NCBI RefSeq assembly: GCF_900101905.1
Contig: NZ_FNAJ01000001.1
Location: 186,001-250,000 of the forward strand
DNA: 64,000 nt
From: Myxococcus virescens
GTDB lineage: Bacteria > Myxococcota > Myxococcia > Myxococcales > Myxococcaceae
Reading direction: 5' to 3'
Each line of letters begins with the position of its first letter. Positions within the stretch are counted from its first letter, which is position 1. Shown in pieces: positions 53,301 to 62,690 of this stretch. Made by a program: the position numbers and the translations under genes. The notes beneath the pieces were generated by a model. That model worked only from the letters and a program-made list of their open reading frames with translations. It was not told where the DNA came from and made no database searches.

Positions 53301-53858
53301 GACAGCGCCACGCTGAGCTATCCGCTCAACAACCTGGCCGAGGCCCTGGAAGCGCTCGGCCGCAACGCAGAGGCCCGCCCCCTGCGCGAGCGCGCGCTCG
53401 CCGTGGACCTGAAGGCCTACGGCCCCGAGCATCCGGAGACCGCCACCGACCTGGCCCTGCTCGGCGCGCTGGCCCTGCGCGAGGGAAAGCCGCGCGACGC
53501 AATGGACTACGCCCGCCGGAGCATCGCGGCCTACGAGGCCTTCCAGAAGGACCACCTGGACACGGCCGCTCCGCTCACCACGCTGGGCCTGGCCCTGCAC
53601 GCCCTGGGCAAGAGCCACGAGGCCCGCGCCATGCTGGAGCGCGCCTTGGCGCTTCGCACCGCCCATCCGGGCCCGGCCGAGGACCTCGCGAGCACCCGCT
53701 TCGCCCTGGCCCAAACGCTGGTGAAGCAGGACGGCCCGCGCGCCCGGGGGCTGGCCAACCAGGCCCTGCACTTCTACGCAGCCGACGAGCCCACCTACGC
53801 CCTGGAGGCCAGCTCCGTCCGCAACTGGCTCCAGGACCTCCGGCGACGGAGGCGCTGA
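50385..53858 (+). CDS. Ser/Thr protein kinase with anti-sigma-type zinc motif and TPR tail
   Basis: 1157 residues from the GTG at 50385. The first 40 residues hold H28, C32 and C35 (HAEGCRTC), the anti-sigma zinc motif. A Pro-rich linker follows. The kinase domain spans about 273-545: LGAGGMGVVY, catalytic HRDFKPANV near 396, DFGLART and GTPAYMPPEQ. One transmembrane helix lies at about 566-588. The remaining 550 residues are outside and consist of TPR-like repeats (RPLRERALAVDLKAYGPEHPETA). It should sense an external signal and phosphorylate cytosolic proteins. Confidence 0.9.
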   Translation: MSCFDEITARALAAGQLHASESNPLRRHAEGCRTCAQLLARVTPPGAAAQRTAVAQKISTDTSTLTAGRGDDDTLPTEPIRVENRPTARAPSPSSQSGSKPSERPARSALRQTGHAPHLDSSPMAAVPTAEARPSEPVAPHRPAAPVSIPAPAGLAAPPAPPPPAIRSIPPPAPPQDLSARILPNAHAAPAPSASPKRFAGAHVLPHGGGRLLSTPDAAEGRGSRVTLSMPLAPSPARPLLASPGGGKSGRPPARKDVEDTEPRDSAQIRVGRYHILDTLGAGGMGVVYSAYDPELHRRVAIKLLHPDANPAARSDGSSRLLREAQAMARLSHPNVVSVYDAGTFAGRVFIAMERVDGLSLRHWLRAEHRTWREVLDIFRQAGRGLAAAHAAGLVHRDFKPANVLVSKEGRAQVTDFGLARTTADLDAAEAGRGTTPALPRLAPEDLLQTALTEAGLVMGTPAYMPPEQHEDGRIDARGDQFSFCASLYEALHGQLPFNGKRPEDYLEEARAGRVRPPPRGSRVPTWVLRAVTRGLSPAPEARFPSMGVLLDALGADPLAAWRRRGAVAAASMLLNSVVAVTWLLVGSQRDGPCPDAEARLTGVWDTARRAEIQKAFAATGKVHASAAFERVATTLDGFAHDWTRMHREACEATRVQGHQSDHVLALRMACLDRRHSALVALTGVLAQTDAEALNAAPDAAQRLPPIAACADVDALWRGLSEPEGQRQQVEALRARVDRATALVDAGRYPQAQEEAKAVLSEARQLGYGPVLAEALELEGRLGLVAGDDARAAAALRESLFTAQAHRHDHLAARASARLVTAVSSDPTLESWTVEQARASIQRAGGASELEALLQTSLGRNAFLRGQYAQAVEAFGRSATLREQELGPEHLLTLESLRNQAAALSRTPETERAMGLLHRVLETTERVLGPDHPQTAMAANAMGYHLVIVRRFEEALPYLQRAIHLEEQSLGHDSATLSYPLNNLAEALEALGRNAEARPLRERALAVDLKAYGPEHPETATDLALLGALALREGKPRDAMDYARRSIAAYEAFQKDHLDTAAPLTTLGLALHALGKSHEARAMLERALALRTAHPGPAEDLASTRFALAQTLVKQDGPRARGLANQALHFYAADEPTYALEASSVRNWLQDLRRRRR

Positions 53859-54047
53859 GCCGCCGCCAGGGCCCACATCCACCGAAATCACGCCCCTCCA
53901 CACACATCCTCGAGCGGGGACGCGACAACGCCAGGGAGCGCTCCAACCGCATCCGATGAAGTCACCCCGAGGGCCGCCAGACAGGCGGACGCGGCTCACG
54001 CCCATTCTCGGGGGCTTCCGTCACTTTCCACCGCTAGACTTCGCCCA

Positions 54048-55688
54048 ATGCTTCACGTCATTCCCCTGGGCGGCCTGGGCGAAATCGGCCTCAACTCCAT
54101 GGTCATCGCCTGCCGTGGGGAGATGCTGCTCATCGACGCCGGGCTGATGTTCCCCTCCGCGGGGATGCCCGGCGTGGACATCATCATTCCGGACTTCAGC
54201 CACCTGAAGCAGAACGCCGCGCAGCTCAAGGGCGTGCTGCTCACCCATGGCCACGAAGACCACCTGGGCGCCCTGCCCTACCTGCTCAACGAGGTGCCTG
54301 TCCCCGTCTACGGCACGCGCTTCACGCTGGCCATGGCGCGCCACCGGCTGGAGGAGCTGGGCATCGAGGCGGACCTGCGCGAAATCGAGCCGCGCGAGCC
54401 CTTCCCCGTGGGCACGGCCTTCCGCGTGGAGGCCAGCCGTGTCACGCACACCGTGCCAGACGCGGTGGGCTACATCCTGCGCACGCCCGAAGGCACCCTC
54501 ATCCACACCGGCGACTTCAAGCTGGACCCGGACCCCATCGACGGGCTGCGCACGGACCTGGAGCGCTGGGGCGAGGCCGGCGAGGAGGGCGTGCTCTGCC
54601 TCCTCTCCGACTCCACCAACTCCGAGGTGACGGAGGAGACGGGCAGCGAGCGCGTGGTGGAGCAGACCTTCGAGCGCCTCTTCCAGGGCGCCACCGGCCG
54701 CATCATCGTCGCCCTCTTCTCCTCCCACCTCCACCGGGTGCGGCACCTGCTGGCGCTGGCGGAGCGGCTGGGGCGCAAGGTGGCCCTGCAGGGCCGCAGC
54801 ATGCTGCGCAACGTGGAGATGGCGCGGGAGATGGGCTACCTGGACGTGCCCGACTCCCTCTTCGTCCACCTGGACACGGTGCCGGCGCTGCCCGCGCAGC
54901 GGGTGCTGGTGCTGACCACCGGCGCCCAGGGCGAGCCCCGGGCCGGACTGTCCCAGCTCGCGTCAGGGGACGGCCCCGTGCGGCTGAATCCCGGCGACCT
55001 GGTGGTGCTCAGCTCGCGGGCCATCCCCGGCAACGAGCGCTCCGTGGGCGCGCTCATCGACGCGCTCCAGTGGCGCGGGGCGAAAGTCGCCTACGCCCAG
55101 GTGGAGCCGGGCATCCACGTCTCCGGCCACGCCAGCCAGCCCCAGCAGCGGCGCGTGCTGGACCTGGTGCGCCCAGCCCACTTCATCCCCGTCCACGGCG
55201 AGGGCCGCCATCTGCACAAGCACCTGCTCACCGCGCGCGAGGCCGGGCTGGAGCCCGCCCAGTGCCTGCTGGCGCAGGACGGCGACGTCGTCACCTTCGA
55301 GGAAGGCCGGGGGCGCTTCACCGGCAGCGTCCCGTCCGGACGCATCCTCAAGGACCGGTTCGGCCCTGGCCTGGTGACGCCGGACACGCTCCAGGAGCGC
55401 GTCCGGCTGTCGGAGACGGGCATGGTGGCCGCGGTGGTGGTCCTCCAGCGGGGGACCCAGAAGCTGGTGGCGGGGCCCCAGCTGTCCGGCCAGGGGCTCT
55501 CCCTGGACGAACAGGTCCTGCTCCCCCGGGTGGCCCAGGACGCGCAAGTGCTCTTCGAGGAACTGTCCCCCGTCCTGCGGGGCGATGACGCCCTGGTGAG
55601 AGAGGAACTCACCCGGGCCGTGCGCCGGGCCTTCAAGGCGCACACGTCCAAGCGTGCCCTGGTGGTGCCCTTGGTCGTCCGGGTGTAG
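54048..55688 (+). CDS. rnj: Ribonuclease J
   Basis: 546 residues. The metallo-beta-lactamase site has H67, H69, D71 and H72 (LTHGHEDHLGALP), then HTGDFKLD and LSDSTN. The beta-CASP part has TTGAQGEP and the closing HVSGHA. RNase J has 5'-3' exonuclease and endonuclease activity on RNA and is used in mRNA decay and rRNA maturation. YajQ follows 22 bases later. Confidence 0.93.
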   Translation: MLHVIPLGGLGEIGLNSMVIACRGEMLLIDAGLMFPSAGMPGVDIIIPDFSHLKQNAAQLKGVLLTHGHEDHLGALPYLLNEVPVPVYGTRFTLAMARHRLEELGIEADLREIEPREPFPVGTAFRVEASRVTHTVPDAVGYILRTPEGTLIHTGDFKLDPDPIDGLRTDLERWGEAGEEGVLCLLSDSTNSEVTEETGSERVVEQTFERLFQGATGRIIVALFSSHLHRVRHLLALAERLGRKVALQGRSMLRNVEMAREMGYLDVPDSLFVHLDTVPALPAQRVLVLTTGAQGEPRAGLSQLASGDGPVRLNPGDLVVLSSRAIPGNERSVGALIDALQWRGAKVAYAQVEPGIHVSGHASQPQQRRVLDLVRPAHFIPVHGEGRHLHKHLLTAREAGLEPAQCLLAQDGDVVTFEEGRGRFTGSVPSGRILKDRFGPGLVTPDTLQERVRLSETGMVAAVVVLQRGTQKLVAGPQLSGQGLSLDEQVLLPRVAQDAQVLFEELSPVLRGDDALVREELTRAVRRAFKAHTSKRALVVPLVVRV

Positions 55689-55709
55689 GTATGGTAAGGG
55701 CCGCTGCCC

Positions 55710-56207
55710 ATGCCATCCTTCGACGTCGTCTCGAAAATCGACCTCGCGGAGCTCGACAACGCGGTCAACCAGACCAAGAAGGAGCTCAGCACGCGGTACG
55801 ACTTCCAGGGCACCCATGCCGACGTGGTGCTGGCCCCGGACCATACCGCCATCACCGTGAAGGCCAACAGCGAAGACCGCGTCCAGGCCGCCAAGGAAGT
55901 CCTCCTGACGAAGCTGGCCAAGCGGAACATCAGCCTGTTCGCCCTGGAGTACGGCGACGTCGAGAAGACGGGCCTTCACAACGTGAAGCAGGTCATCAAG
56001 CTCCAGCAGGGCATCCCGGTGGAGAAGTCCAAGGAGCTGGTGAAGCTGCTGAAGGACTCGAAGATGAAGGTCCAGGGCTCCATCCAGGCCGACCAGCTTC
56101 GCGTCACGGGCAAGAACCGGGACGACCTCCAGGCGGCCATCGCCCTGTTCCGCAAGGAGCAGGACCGGCTGAAGCTGGACATGCAGTTCACCAACTTCCG
56201 CGATTGA
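55710..56207 (+). CDS. yajQ: YajQ-family nucleotide-binding protein
   Basis: 165 residues, full family length. PSFDVVSKIDLAELDNAVNQ at the N-terminus and the C-terminal RVTGKNRDDLQAAIALFRK are family signatures. YajQ proteins bind RNA or cyclic di-GMP (known for some members). It lies downstream of rnj in the same direction. Confidence 0.93.
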   Translation: MPSFDVVSKIDLAELDNAVNQTKKELSTRYDFQGTHADVVLAPDHTAITVKANSEDRVQAAKEVLLTKLAKRNISLFALEYGDVEKTGLHNVKQVIKLQQGIPVEKSKELVKLLKDSKMKVQGSIQADQLRVTGKNRDDLQAAIALFRKEQDRLKLDMQFTNFRD

Positions 56208-56215
56208 AGAGGCCC

Positions 56216-57319
56216 ATGCGCGCTGCCGCCCTGTCCTTCTGCCTCCTGTTCTGCGCCCCGGGCGTGGCGTCCGCCCAGGCGGACCGTCCTTCCAAGCCGG
56301 TTCCCTCCCTTGCCAAGCCCCCGCGCATCCAGGGTGGGCTCAAGGCCTTCGCGTCGCCGATGGTGCTCAAGCCCGTCGCCGTGGAGGGCGCCACCGCCTC
56401 GTTCACCGCCAAGGTGGGCGCGCGCAAGGACACGCTGTACGTCGGCGTGGAAGCCACCGACGACCAGCTCCAGGCTGGCGACTTGCTCACCCTGTTCCTC
56501 TACTTCCCGGGCACCGGCCCCACCGCCACCGGCTACACGTGGCGCTTCGCCTTCGATGGCAAGCGCGCGTCCGGGGCGGAGAGCGGCACGCCGCAGTTCG
56601 CGCAGGACCTGGTGACGGCCGCCGTGCAGCGCCAGGGCAACACGCTGCTGCTGATGGCGTCGGTGCCGGTGCGCGCCTTCCCCCGCTTTCCCGCCGTGGA
56701 CCCGCTGGTGATGGACCTGTGCCTCACCTACGAGGACCGGGACAGCGCGGACGGCAAGGCCACGTCCATCTCCAACTGCCAGAGCGGCACCATGGTAGGT
56801 GACGCGCTGCGCCTGCCGGACGAGCCTCGCAAGGGCCTCAAGCTGAAGCTGCCGGAGAACGTCACCTCGCTCGAGCCCAGGGAGGACGGGCTGCTGGGCT
56901 GGGACTACATGAGCTACCCCGCCTGGGCTCAGGCGGACGACGAGCTGACGCCTGCCTCGCTGCGCGGCCTGGTGGCGCCGGACGCCGTCGTTCCCTCGTC
57001 CGTGGACCTGAACGTGCCGGATACGCTCACCCTGGAGGACGGCGGACGCGTCGTCACGGTGGTGAGCGGGAAGAATCCGTATGCCGTCGCCGGTCAATGT
57101 GACGCCGATGACGAGCTGCGGTTGGGCCTCTACCTGGTGACCGGGAAGACAGCGCGCCGGGTGCTCGAGTGGCCGGCCGCTACCTGCGCGCTGGGGCGCA
57201 CGTCGTCGGTGGAACTGGAAGAAGAGGGCGTGCTGTCCATCCGTTACTCGAACGGCACGTCCATCAACTTCGCCTGGAGTGGGACCCACTTCTCGCGAAC
57301 CGAACTCGGAAAGCGGTAG
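56216..57319 (+). CDS. Secreted protein of unknown function
   Basis: 367 residues. Signal peptide [20 protein letters not shown]. The mature part starts with a beta-rich domain ([22 protein letters not shown]...FLYFPGTGP) like CBM9/DOMON-type sugar or heme domains; the rest is not recognised. Starts 8 bases after yajQ and is followed 5 bases later by rimO, so probably one operon. Confidence 0.75.
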   Translation: MRAAALSFCLLFCAPGVASAQADRPSKPVPSLAKPPRIQGGLKAFASPMVLKPVAVEGATASFTAKVGARKDTLYVGVEATDDQLQAGDLLTLFLYFPGTGPTATGYTWRFAFDGKRASGAESGTPQFAQDLVTAAVQRQGNTLLLMASVPVRAFPRFPAVDPLVMDLCLTYEDRDSADGKATSISNCQSGTMVGDALRLPDEPRKGLKLKLPENVTSLEPREDGLLGWDYMSYPAWAQADDELTPASLRGLVAPDAVVPSSVDLNVPDTLTLEDGGRVVTVVSGKNPYAVAGQCDADDELRLGLYLVTGKTARRVLEWPAATCALGRTSSVELEEEGVLSIRYSNGTSINFAWSGTHFSRTELGKR

Positions 57320-57324
57320 ACGCA

Positions 57325-58755
57325 GTGGAAACCACCACCCCCAAGAGCCTGTACATGATGACCCTCGGCTGCCCGAAGAACCGGGTGGACTCCGAGGTGA
57401 TGCTGGGCACGCTGCGCCACCGCGGCTACACGCTGGTGCAGGAGGCGTCCGACGCCCAGGTCATCGTCGTCAACACGTGCGCCTTCATCGGTCCCGCCAA
57501 GCAGGAGTCGGTGGACTCCATCCTGGAGATGGCCGAGCTGAAGAAGTCCGGCGCCTGCAAGACGCTGGTGGTGACGGGCTGCTTGTCCCAGCGCTACGGC
57601 GAGGAGCTGTCGAAGGAGATGCCGGAGGTCGACCACTTCCTGGGCACCAGCGCCTACGCCCAGATTGGTGACCTGCTGGCCGCCGAGGCCTCGCCGCGTC
57701 AGGTGATTCCGGACCCGGACTACATCCACGACGCCAACACGCCGCGCATCAACTCGATGCCGAAGTACACGGCGTACCTCAAGATTTCCGAGGGCTGCGA
57801 CAACGCCTGCGCCTTCTGCATCATCCCCACCCTGCGCGGAGGGCAGCGCTCGCGGCCCATCGACGACATCGTCGCCGAGGCGAAGCAGTTGGCGGACAGC
57901 GGCGTGCAGGAGCTGAACCTCGTCGCGCAGGATTTGACGGCCTACGGGCATGACCTGCCGGGCCGGCCGAAGCTGCATGATTTGCTCAAGGCGCTGGTGC
58001 AGGTGGACGTGAAGTGGATTCGCCTCCACTACGCCTACCCGCGCATCTTCCCGGACGAGCTCATCGAGGTGATGGCCTCGGAGCCGAAGATTGCCCGCTA
58101 CCTGGACATGCCCGTGCAGCACGTCAGCGACAAGTTGCTGCTGTCCATGAAGCGCGGCCGCAACTCGGAGTTCCTCAAGGGCCTGCTGACCAAGCTGCGG
58201 GAGCGCGTGCCCGGCCTGGTGATGCGCACCTCGCTCATCGTCGGCCTGCCGGGTGAGACGGACGAGGACTTCGAGATGCTGAAGGAGTTCGTGAAGACGC
58301 AGCGCTTCGAGCGCCTGGGCGTCTTCCAGTACTCCGACGAAGAGGGCACCGCCGCCTACGACCTGCCGGACAAGGTGCCGCAGAAAACCATCGAGCGCCG
58401 CTGGCGCGAGGTCATGGCCATCCAGAAGCGCATCAACCGCGAGCAGAACAAGAAGCTCGTGGGCAAGCGCCTGGAGGTGCTCGTGGAAGGCCCCGCGCCG
58501 GAGACGGAGCACCTGCTGGTGGGCCGCCACCAGGGCCAGGCGCCGGACATCGACGGCATGGTCTACATCAACGATGGCCTGGCGTACCCGGGGGAGATTG
58601 TCACCGTGGAGGTGACGGAAGCCCACGACTACGACCTGGTCGCCCGCGTGGTGGAGCGCCCGGACCCGAAGCAGCGCGAGCACACCGCGCGCGACGCGCA
58701 CCCGGCGCCGCTGCCGGTGTCGGTGATGCAGCGTCCGGCCCCTCGCGCGGAGTAG
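57325..58755 (+). CDS. rimO: Ribosomal protein S12 methylthiotransferase
   Basis: 476 residues from a GTG 5 bases after the preceding stop. The N-terminal MTTase domain has [11 protein letters not shown] and VVNTCAFI; the radical SAM cluster is C158-xxx-C162-xx-C165 (GCDNACAFC). A TRAM domain ends near 450. RimO adds a methylthio group to the conserved Asp of S12. A 25-residue Ala/Pro tail follows. Confidence 0.94.
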   Translation: METTTPKSLYMMTLGCPKNRVDSEVMLGTLRHRGYTLVQEASDAQVIVVNTCAFIGPAKQESVDSILEMAELKKSGACKTLVVTGCLSQRYGEELSKEMPEVDHFLGTSAYAQIGDLLAAEASPRQVIPDPDYIHDANTPRINSMPKYTAYLKISEGCDNACAFCIIPTLRGGQRSRPIDDIVAEAKQLADSGVQELNLVAQDLTAYGHDLPGRPKLHDLLKALVQVDVKWIRLHYAYPRIFPDELIEVMASEPKIARYLDMPVQHVSDKLLLSMKRGRNSEFLKGLLTKLRERVPGLVMRTSLIVGLPGETDEDFEMLKEFVKTQRFERLGVFQYSDEEGTAAYDLPDKVPQKTIERRWREVMAIQKRINREQNKKLVGKRLEVLVEGPAPETEHLLVGRHQGQAPDIDGMVYINDGLAYPGEIVTVEVTEAHDYDLVARVVERPDPKQREHTARDAHPAPLPVSVMQRPAPRAE

Positions 58756-58785
58756 GCGCGAAGGCCCCGGACGCCGCGGGAGCCC

Positions 58786-59751
58786 TCAGCGCGAGGGCTC
58801 CTCCAGCACCAGGGTGCGTCCCGGGCTGACGGCGCGCAGGCGCTCGCGCAGCTTCTCCCGGTCCGCCTTCGCCGACTTCGGCGTCGCCGCCAGCTTCTCG
58901 TGGAGCTCGCGCGCCGTGGCGTCGTACCAGACCTCACGCACGGGCCCACCCTCGGCCAGGTGCCGCGCCACGCCCGCGAGCAGCCGGCAGCAGTCCTCCC
59001 AGCCCGCGTCCTGCTGAGGGCCGCCCTGCTCCCGGGTGAAGGCGATGGCGTCATCCAACGTCTTCCCGTCCTGCAGGTAGACGTTGATGAGCGCCCGGGC
59101 CGCGCGGTTCCCCGCGTCCCGCATGCTGAGCCACAGGAACCACGCCTTGCCTTCCGGCGCGGGCGACTCCACCGCGTAGATTTCGGTGACGGGCGCGGGC
59201 GTGCCGTCCGGACCGAGGCCCACGAGCCCCGCCTCGGGCGACACGAGCAACACGAACGCGTCCGCGGGCAACTTCAGCGTCTCCGCCAGCACCGTTCCCG
59301 GCGTCTCCTTCACCAGGCGCCGGGCCAGGTCCGCCGCCACCTCGTAGCGCTGCCGGCCCCGCTCCTCGTGCACCACCAGGTGCCAGTCACGCAGCACGGC
59401 CTGGAGGTTGGTATGGGCCCACTGCTGGCGGAACTCGTAGGTGTCCACGCCCTTGCGCCGGCAGATGTCGTCCAGGGTGGAGCGGAGCGCATTCAGCATC
59501 TCCTCGTCCTTCAACATGTCGACGTAGTGCGTGTGGCCCACGCGCTCCGCGACGCGTTCGATGACGGCCAGCAATCCGAAGCGGATGGCGCCACTTGCGT
59601 CCTGCACGGACAACCGGCCCCGCTCCACTTCCTTGGAGAGGGCGTCGTACATCCGCGAGACGCCCTCCTTTTCCAGGTAGCGGCGGGCCAGCTCGATGGA
59701 GCGGCGCTGTTCGGTGTACTGACGGTCGAACTCGGTGGGAGACGGGCGCAT
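58786..59751 (-). CDS. Unknown cytosolic protein
   Basis: 321 residues from the ATG at 59751. The N-terminal 130 residues are helical (SIELARRYLEKEGVSRMYDAL; GLLAVIERVAERVGHTHYVDML), and the middle is mixed (FVLLVSPEAGLVGLGPDG). No known domain is recognised. Convergent with rimO. Confidence 0.7.
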   Translation of the reverse strand: MRPSPTEFDRQYTEQRRSIELARRYLEKEGVSRMYDALSKEVERGRLSVQDASGAIRFGLLAVIERVAERVGHTHYVDMLKDEEMLNALRSTLDDICRRKGVDTYEFRQQWAHTNLQAVLRDWHLVVHEERGRQRYEVAADLARRLVKETPGTVLAETLKLPADAFVLLVSPEAGLVGLGPDGTPAPVTEIYAVESPAPEGKAWFLWLSMRDAGNRAARALINVYLQDGKTLDDAIAFTREQGGPQQDAGWEDCCRLLAGVARHLAEGGPVREVWYDATARELHEKLAATPKSAKADREKLRERLRAVSPGRTLVLEEPSR

Positions 59752-59797
59752 GTGCGCCAGAGGAGAGCGCAGCACCCCCGCCCCTGTCCAGGCAACG

Positions 59798-61222
59798 CTA
59801 ACGGGGGTCTTCCGGCTCCAGCTCCCGCTCCCCAGGCGGGGGCTCACGCGAGGGAGCGCCTCGCGACGGCATGGCCACGCCCTCACCCAGCGGCGTGGGC
59901 TGGCACTCACACACGGTGCGGCGAGAGGCGGTCTCCGTGACGAAGGCACAGGCCGTGGGGCACTCGGGCTGGCGGCCTTCCTCGAACAGGCCCAGCGTGA
60001 AGTCGCGCGCGGTGGACAGCGCCGCATGGCAGGCAGGCAGCACCTGCGCCAGGGAGCGCCAGGGCACGCGGTGCTGCGTCGTCAGGCCCCTGCTGGTGGC
60101 GGGGAAGCTCAGCCCCACGCCACAACCGCTCACCAGCTTCTGCCCGTCCGGCCCCAGCGGCTCCAGGTGCAGCCGCCCTCCTTCTGGCAGGTCCCGGTAC
60201 ACGGCGCCGCTGATCGAGACGCTGCCATCCGGCTCACGCCGCACATGCAGGCCGTAGCAAGCCTCCTCACGGAAGGAGCCATCGGGCGCGGCGCAATGGC
60301 TGGTGGCGGAGCCTTCTGACGGCCGGACGCGGGGGCGCCGCAGCACCAGGGCCCCGCCCTTTGCGTCCAGCGTCGCGGTGAAGCGGCCCCAGACATCCGG
60401 CCCCAGGCGGCCCAGGCTGCTCGGCGAGTCCCAGCGCCCAGCGGCCTCCACCACCAGTGGGCGGACACCGAGCCCCTCGGCCACCTCTACTGCGTCCAGC
60501 GCGAAGGTTCGCGGCGGCAGGTTTGCGGCCGTCTCGAGCGGCTGAAGCCCCTGTGCCTCGGCGAGCCGCACGGACACTCGCGAGAAGGGCTCGCGCGAGC
60601 CAAGGACGAAGGGGCCCGTGAGCTCCGCTCCGCCCTGCGTCATCCGCGCGGCCAGCAGGGGCCAATCGCCCAGCGGCTCGCGGCTGAGCTCCACCACGTG
60701 CACCTCGCGCGAGGCCTCCGTGGCCGCCGCTTCCGCGACGTAGTCCGCGCGCGGGCGAGAGGTGGTGAAGGTCACTTCCCGCCGCAGCGGGTCCACCGTG
60801 AGCGCGTAGAACTCCAGGACATCCGCGCCCAGCGTCACGGCGCAGACCTTCTCACCGGACAAGCCCGCGGTGCGCACAGGCGACCGCACCGGGCCCACCG
60901 AGAAGGCGGGCAAAGGCACCACGGGCCAGGAGCGGAAACCTCCAGCGGGCTCGGGCGCGCGGATGGTGCCTTCGGGGGCGGGAAGCGCGCCGTCGAAGCA
61001 GCCTCGCGACACGAGCGAAAGTGGCCGCGCCACGTCCAACACCACCGGCACGGGCCGCGTCCCCAGCTGGCCCGCCACGGTGAGCCGCAGCGCGGGCGAG
61101 GCCAGCAGCGGCAGCGTCTGACCATGGAAGCCTTGCGGACGCTCGGCGCTGGCGGCCGGTTCCCGGTGGCACCCGGTCCCGGCCAGCCCCATCCACCCCA
61201 TCAGCAGGAACGCGCGACGCAC
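59798..61222 (-). CDS. Lipoprotein with aspartyl-protease-like folds, Cys-rich end
   Basis: 474 residues from a GTG; an overlapping ATG at 61261 is the alternative. The lipobox is LAGTGC. The sequence has alternating strands like a retropepsin-type or beta-barrel domain (LTVAGQLGTRPVPVVLDVARPLSL; CAVTLGADVLEFYALTVD), with the usual catalytic D-T/S-G not conserved. The C-terminus is Cys-rich (CPTACAFVTE; CECQPTP). It starts 10 bases after lolA, so co-transcribed. Confidence 0.7.
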   Translation of the reverse strand: MRRAFLLMGWMGLAGTGCHREPAASAERPQGFHGQTLPLLASPALRLTVAGQLGTRPVPVVLDVARPLSLVSRGCFDGALPAPEGTIRAPEPAGGFRSWPVVPLPAFSVGPVRSPVRTAGLSGEKVCAVTLGADVLEFYALTVDPLRREVTFTTSRPRADYVAEAAATEASREVHVVELSREPLGDWPLLAARMTQGGAELTGPFVLGSREPFSRVSVRLAEAQGLQPLETAANLPPRTFALDAVEVAEGLGVRPLVVEAAGRWDSPSSLGRLGPDVWGRFTATLDAKGGALVLRRPRVRPSEGSATSHCAAPDGSFREEACYGLHVRREPDGSVSISGAVYRDLPEGGRLHLEPLGPDGQKLVSGCGVGLSFPATSRGLTTQHRVPWRSLAQVLPACHAALSTARDFTLGLFEEGRQPECPTACAFVTETASRRTVCECQPTPLGEGVAMPSRGAPSREPPPGERELEPEDPR

Positions 61223-61232
61223 GCTCCGCAGG

Positions 61233-61961
61233 TTACTGCTTCTTCGCCTTCGTGAAGTCATCCACGCGCGTGTCGTCCGGCACGTCCAGCTTGAAGCTGT
61301 CCGCGTCGAGGCCCACGTTCGTCTTCAGGTTGAGGAAGGAGATGGTGTTCTCACTGCCGTCCGGGTCCACCACCGTGCTCTTGAGCACCTGGGCCGTGGA
61401 TGGATCCACCTCCAGGCGCACCTGGCGGAAGCGCGGCTCGTTCTTCAGCGGATCCAACACCAGCAGCGTGCCCTTGCAGTCCTTGCAGGCGCCCTTGGTG
61501 ATGTTGAACTCGTCCGCGAGCTTTCCCTGGCCGAAGAGGAACGTCACCGACGCGGAGAGCTGGCTGGTGTCCACGTTGGCCACGGTGAGGCTCTGCGCCG
61601 CCGGGTCGTACGCGTACACCTTGCTGCCCGCCAGCACGAAGGTGCGCGGCGAGGGCTTCAGGTACTCCCAACGCATCAGGCCGGGCTTCTTGTACGTGAC
61701 GGTGCCTTCGGACGTCTGCGTGCGCCGGAAGGTCTTGTACTTGTAGTCCTGGCGGAAGCCCGCGCGGAAGTCGCCGGTCTTCTCGTAGAAGGCCTGCATC
61801 CGGTCCACCAGGGACTTCACTTCCGGCGTCATGGGCTTCGCGGCGGCGGGGGCCGCGGGCGCGGGCGCGGCGGCCTGAACCGTCGGAGCGGGCTTCACCG
61901 GGGTGGCGGCAGGGGTGGCAGGGGCGGACAGGAGCGTAGCGAGCAGGGCTTCGAAGAACAT
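61233..61961 (-). CDS. lolA: Outer-membrane lipoprotein carrier LolA
   Basis: 242 residues with GGAGG before the ATG. After a signal sequence and an Ala/Pro-rich linker (to about 45) comes the LolA fold: VDRMQAFYEKTGDFRAGFRQ, TYKKPGLMRWEY, and a late FLNLKTNVGLDADSFKLDVP. It carries lipoproteins across the periplasm to the outer membrane, consistent with the many lipoproteins in this window. Confidence 0.9.
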   Translation of the reverse strand: MFFEALLATLLSAPATPAATPVKPAPTVQAAAPAPAAPAAAKPMTPEVKSLVDRMQAFYEKTGDFRAGFRQDYKYKTFRRTQTSEGTVTYKKPGLMRWEYLKPSPRTFVLAGSKVYAYDPAAQSLTVANVDTSQLSASVTFLFGQGKLADEFNITKGACKDCKGTLLVLDPLKNEPRFRQVRLEVDPSTAQVLKSTVVDPDGSENTISFLNLKTNVGLDADSFKLDVPDDTRVDDFTKAKKQ

Positions 61962-62008
61962 GGCGTACCTCCATCTAAACCATCCCGACGGGGCCTGGGC
62001 CCCGGCAT

Positions 62009-62686
62009 TCACGGGGCCTTCTTGAACAGGCGCTTCCTCTGTTTGATGGCCAGCACGTAGAAGCGCTCGCGCAGGGCCTGGGCATCCTCGGGAGACAGGT
62101 CCCCTGACTGGCCCAGGTGCTCGTCCCGCCAGGCAATCGCCCGGCTGATGCAGGCGGACGCCGCGGCGGAGATGTTGAGGCTCTGGCTGAACCCCTTCAT
62201 GGGGACCCAGAACGTGCCGTCCACGCCGGCCAGCACGTCCTCGCTCACGCCGCGCCGCTCGTTGCCGAACACCAGCGCCATCTTCCCGTCGAAGCGCAGG
62301 GTGTAGAGGCTGGTGGCCCCCTCCTGGATGGCGGAGGCATACAGCGAGAAGCCACGGGACTTCAGGTGCTCGCGGCACTCGGCGAACGTCTTGTACAGCT
62401 TCACGTCCAGCCACTTGTCGCAGCCCTGGGCCACCCTCGAGTTGGGAACGAAGGGCGCTTCCGGGTTGATGATGATGTGGACTTCCTGAACGCCCATGGA
62501 CTCGCAGGTGCGAAGCACTGCGGCCATGTTGAAGCTGTCCTCCAGCCGGTCCAGGACCACCGTGAAGTTGCGCGTCCGGTGACTGACGACGCGATCAATC
62601 TTCTCCTTGCGCACGTCGAGCAGGAACTGCTCCGGCTCGAACTGCTCCCGCTCATAGCGCTCGTAGCGCGCACCACCACCCGACAT
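62009..62686 (-). CDS. trmH: tRNA (guanosine-2'-O)-methyltransferase (TrmH/SpoU)
   Basis: 225 residues from the ATG at 62686 with GGAGGAG upstream. The three SpoU motifs are visible: NMAAVLRTCESMGVQEVHII, ALVFGNERRGVSED and VPMKGFSQSLNISAAAS. The trefoil-knot enzyme methylates 2'-OH of a tRNA G (position 18 in the best-known members). It lies 4 bases after obg. Confidence 0.9.
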   Translation of the reverse strand: MSGGGARYERYEREQFEPEQFLLDVRKEKIDRVVSHRTRNFTVVLDRLEDSFNMAAVLRTCESMGVQEVHIIINPEAPFVPNSRVAQGCDKWLDVKLYKTFAECREHLKSRGFSLYASAIQEGATSLYTLRFDGKMALVFGNERRGVSEDVLAGVDGTFWVPMKGFSQSLNISAAASACISRAIAWRDEHLGQSGDLSPEDAQALRERFYVLAIKQRKRLFKKAP

Positions 62687-62690
62687 GGAC

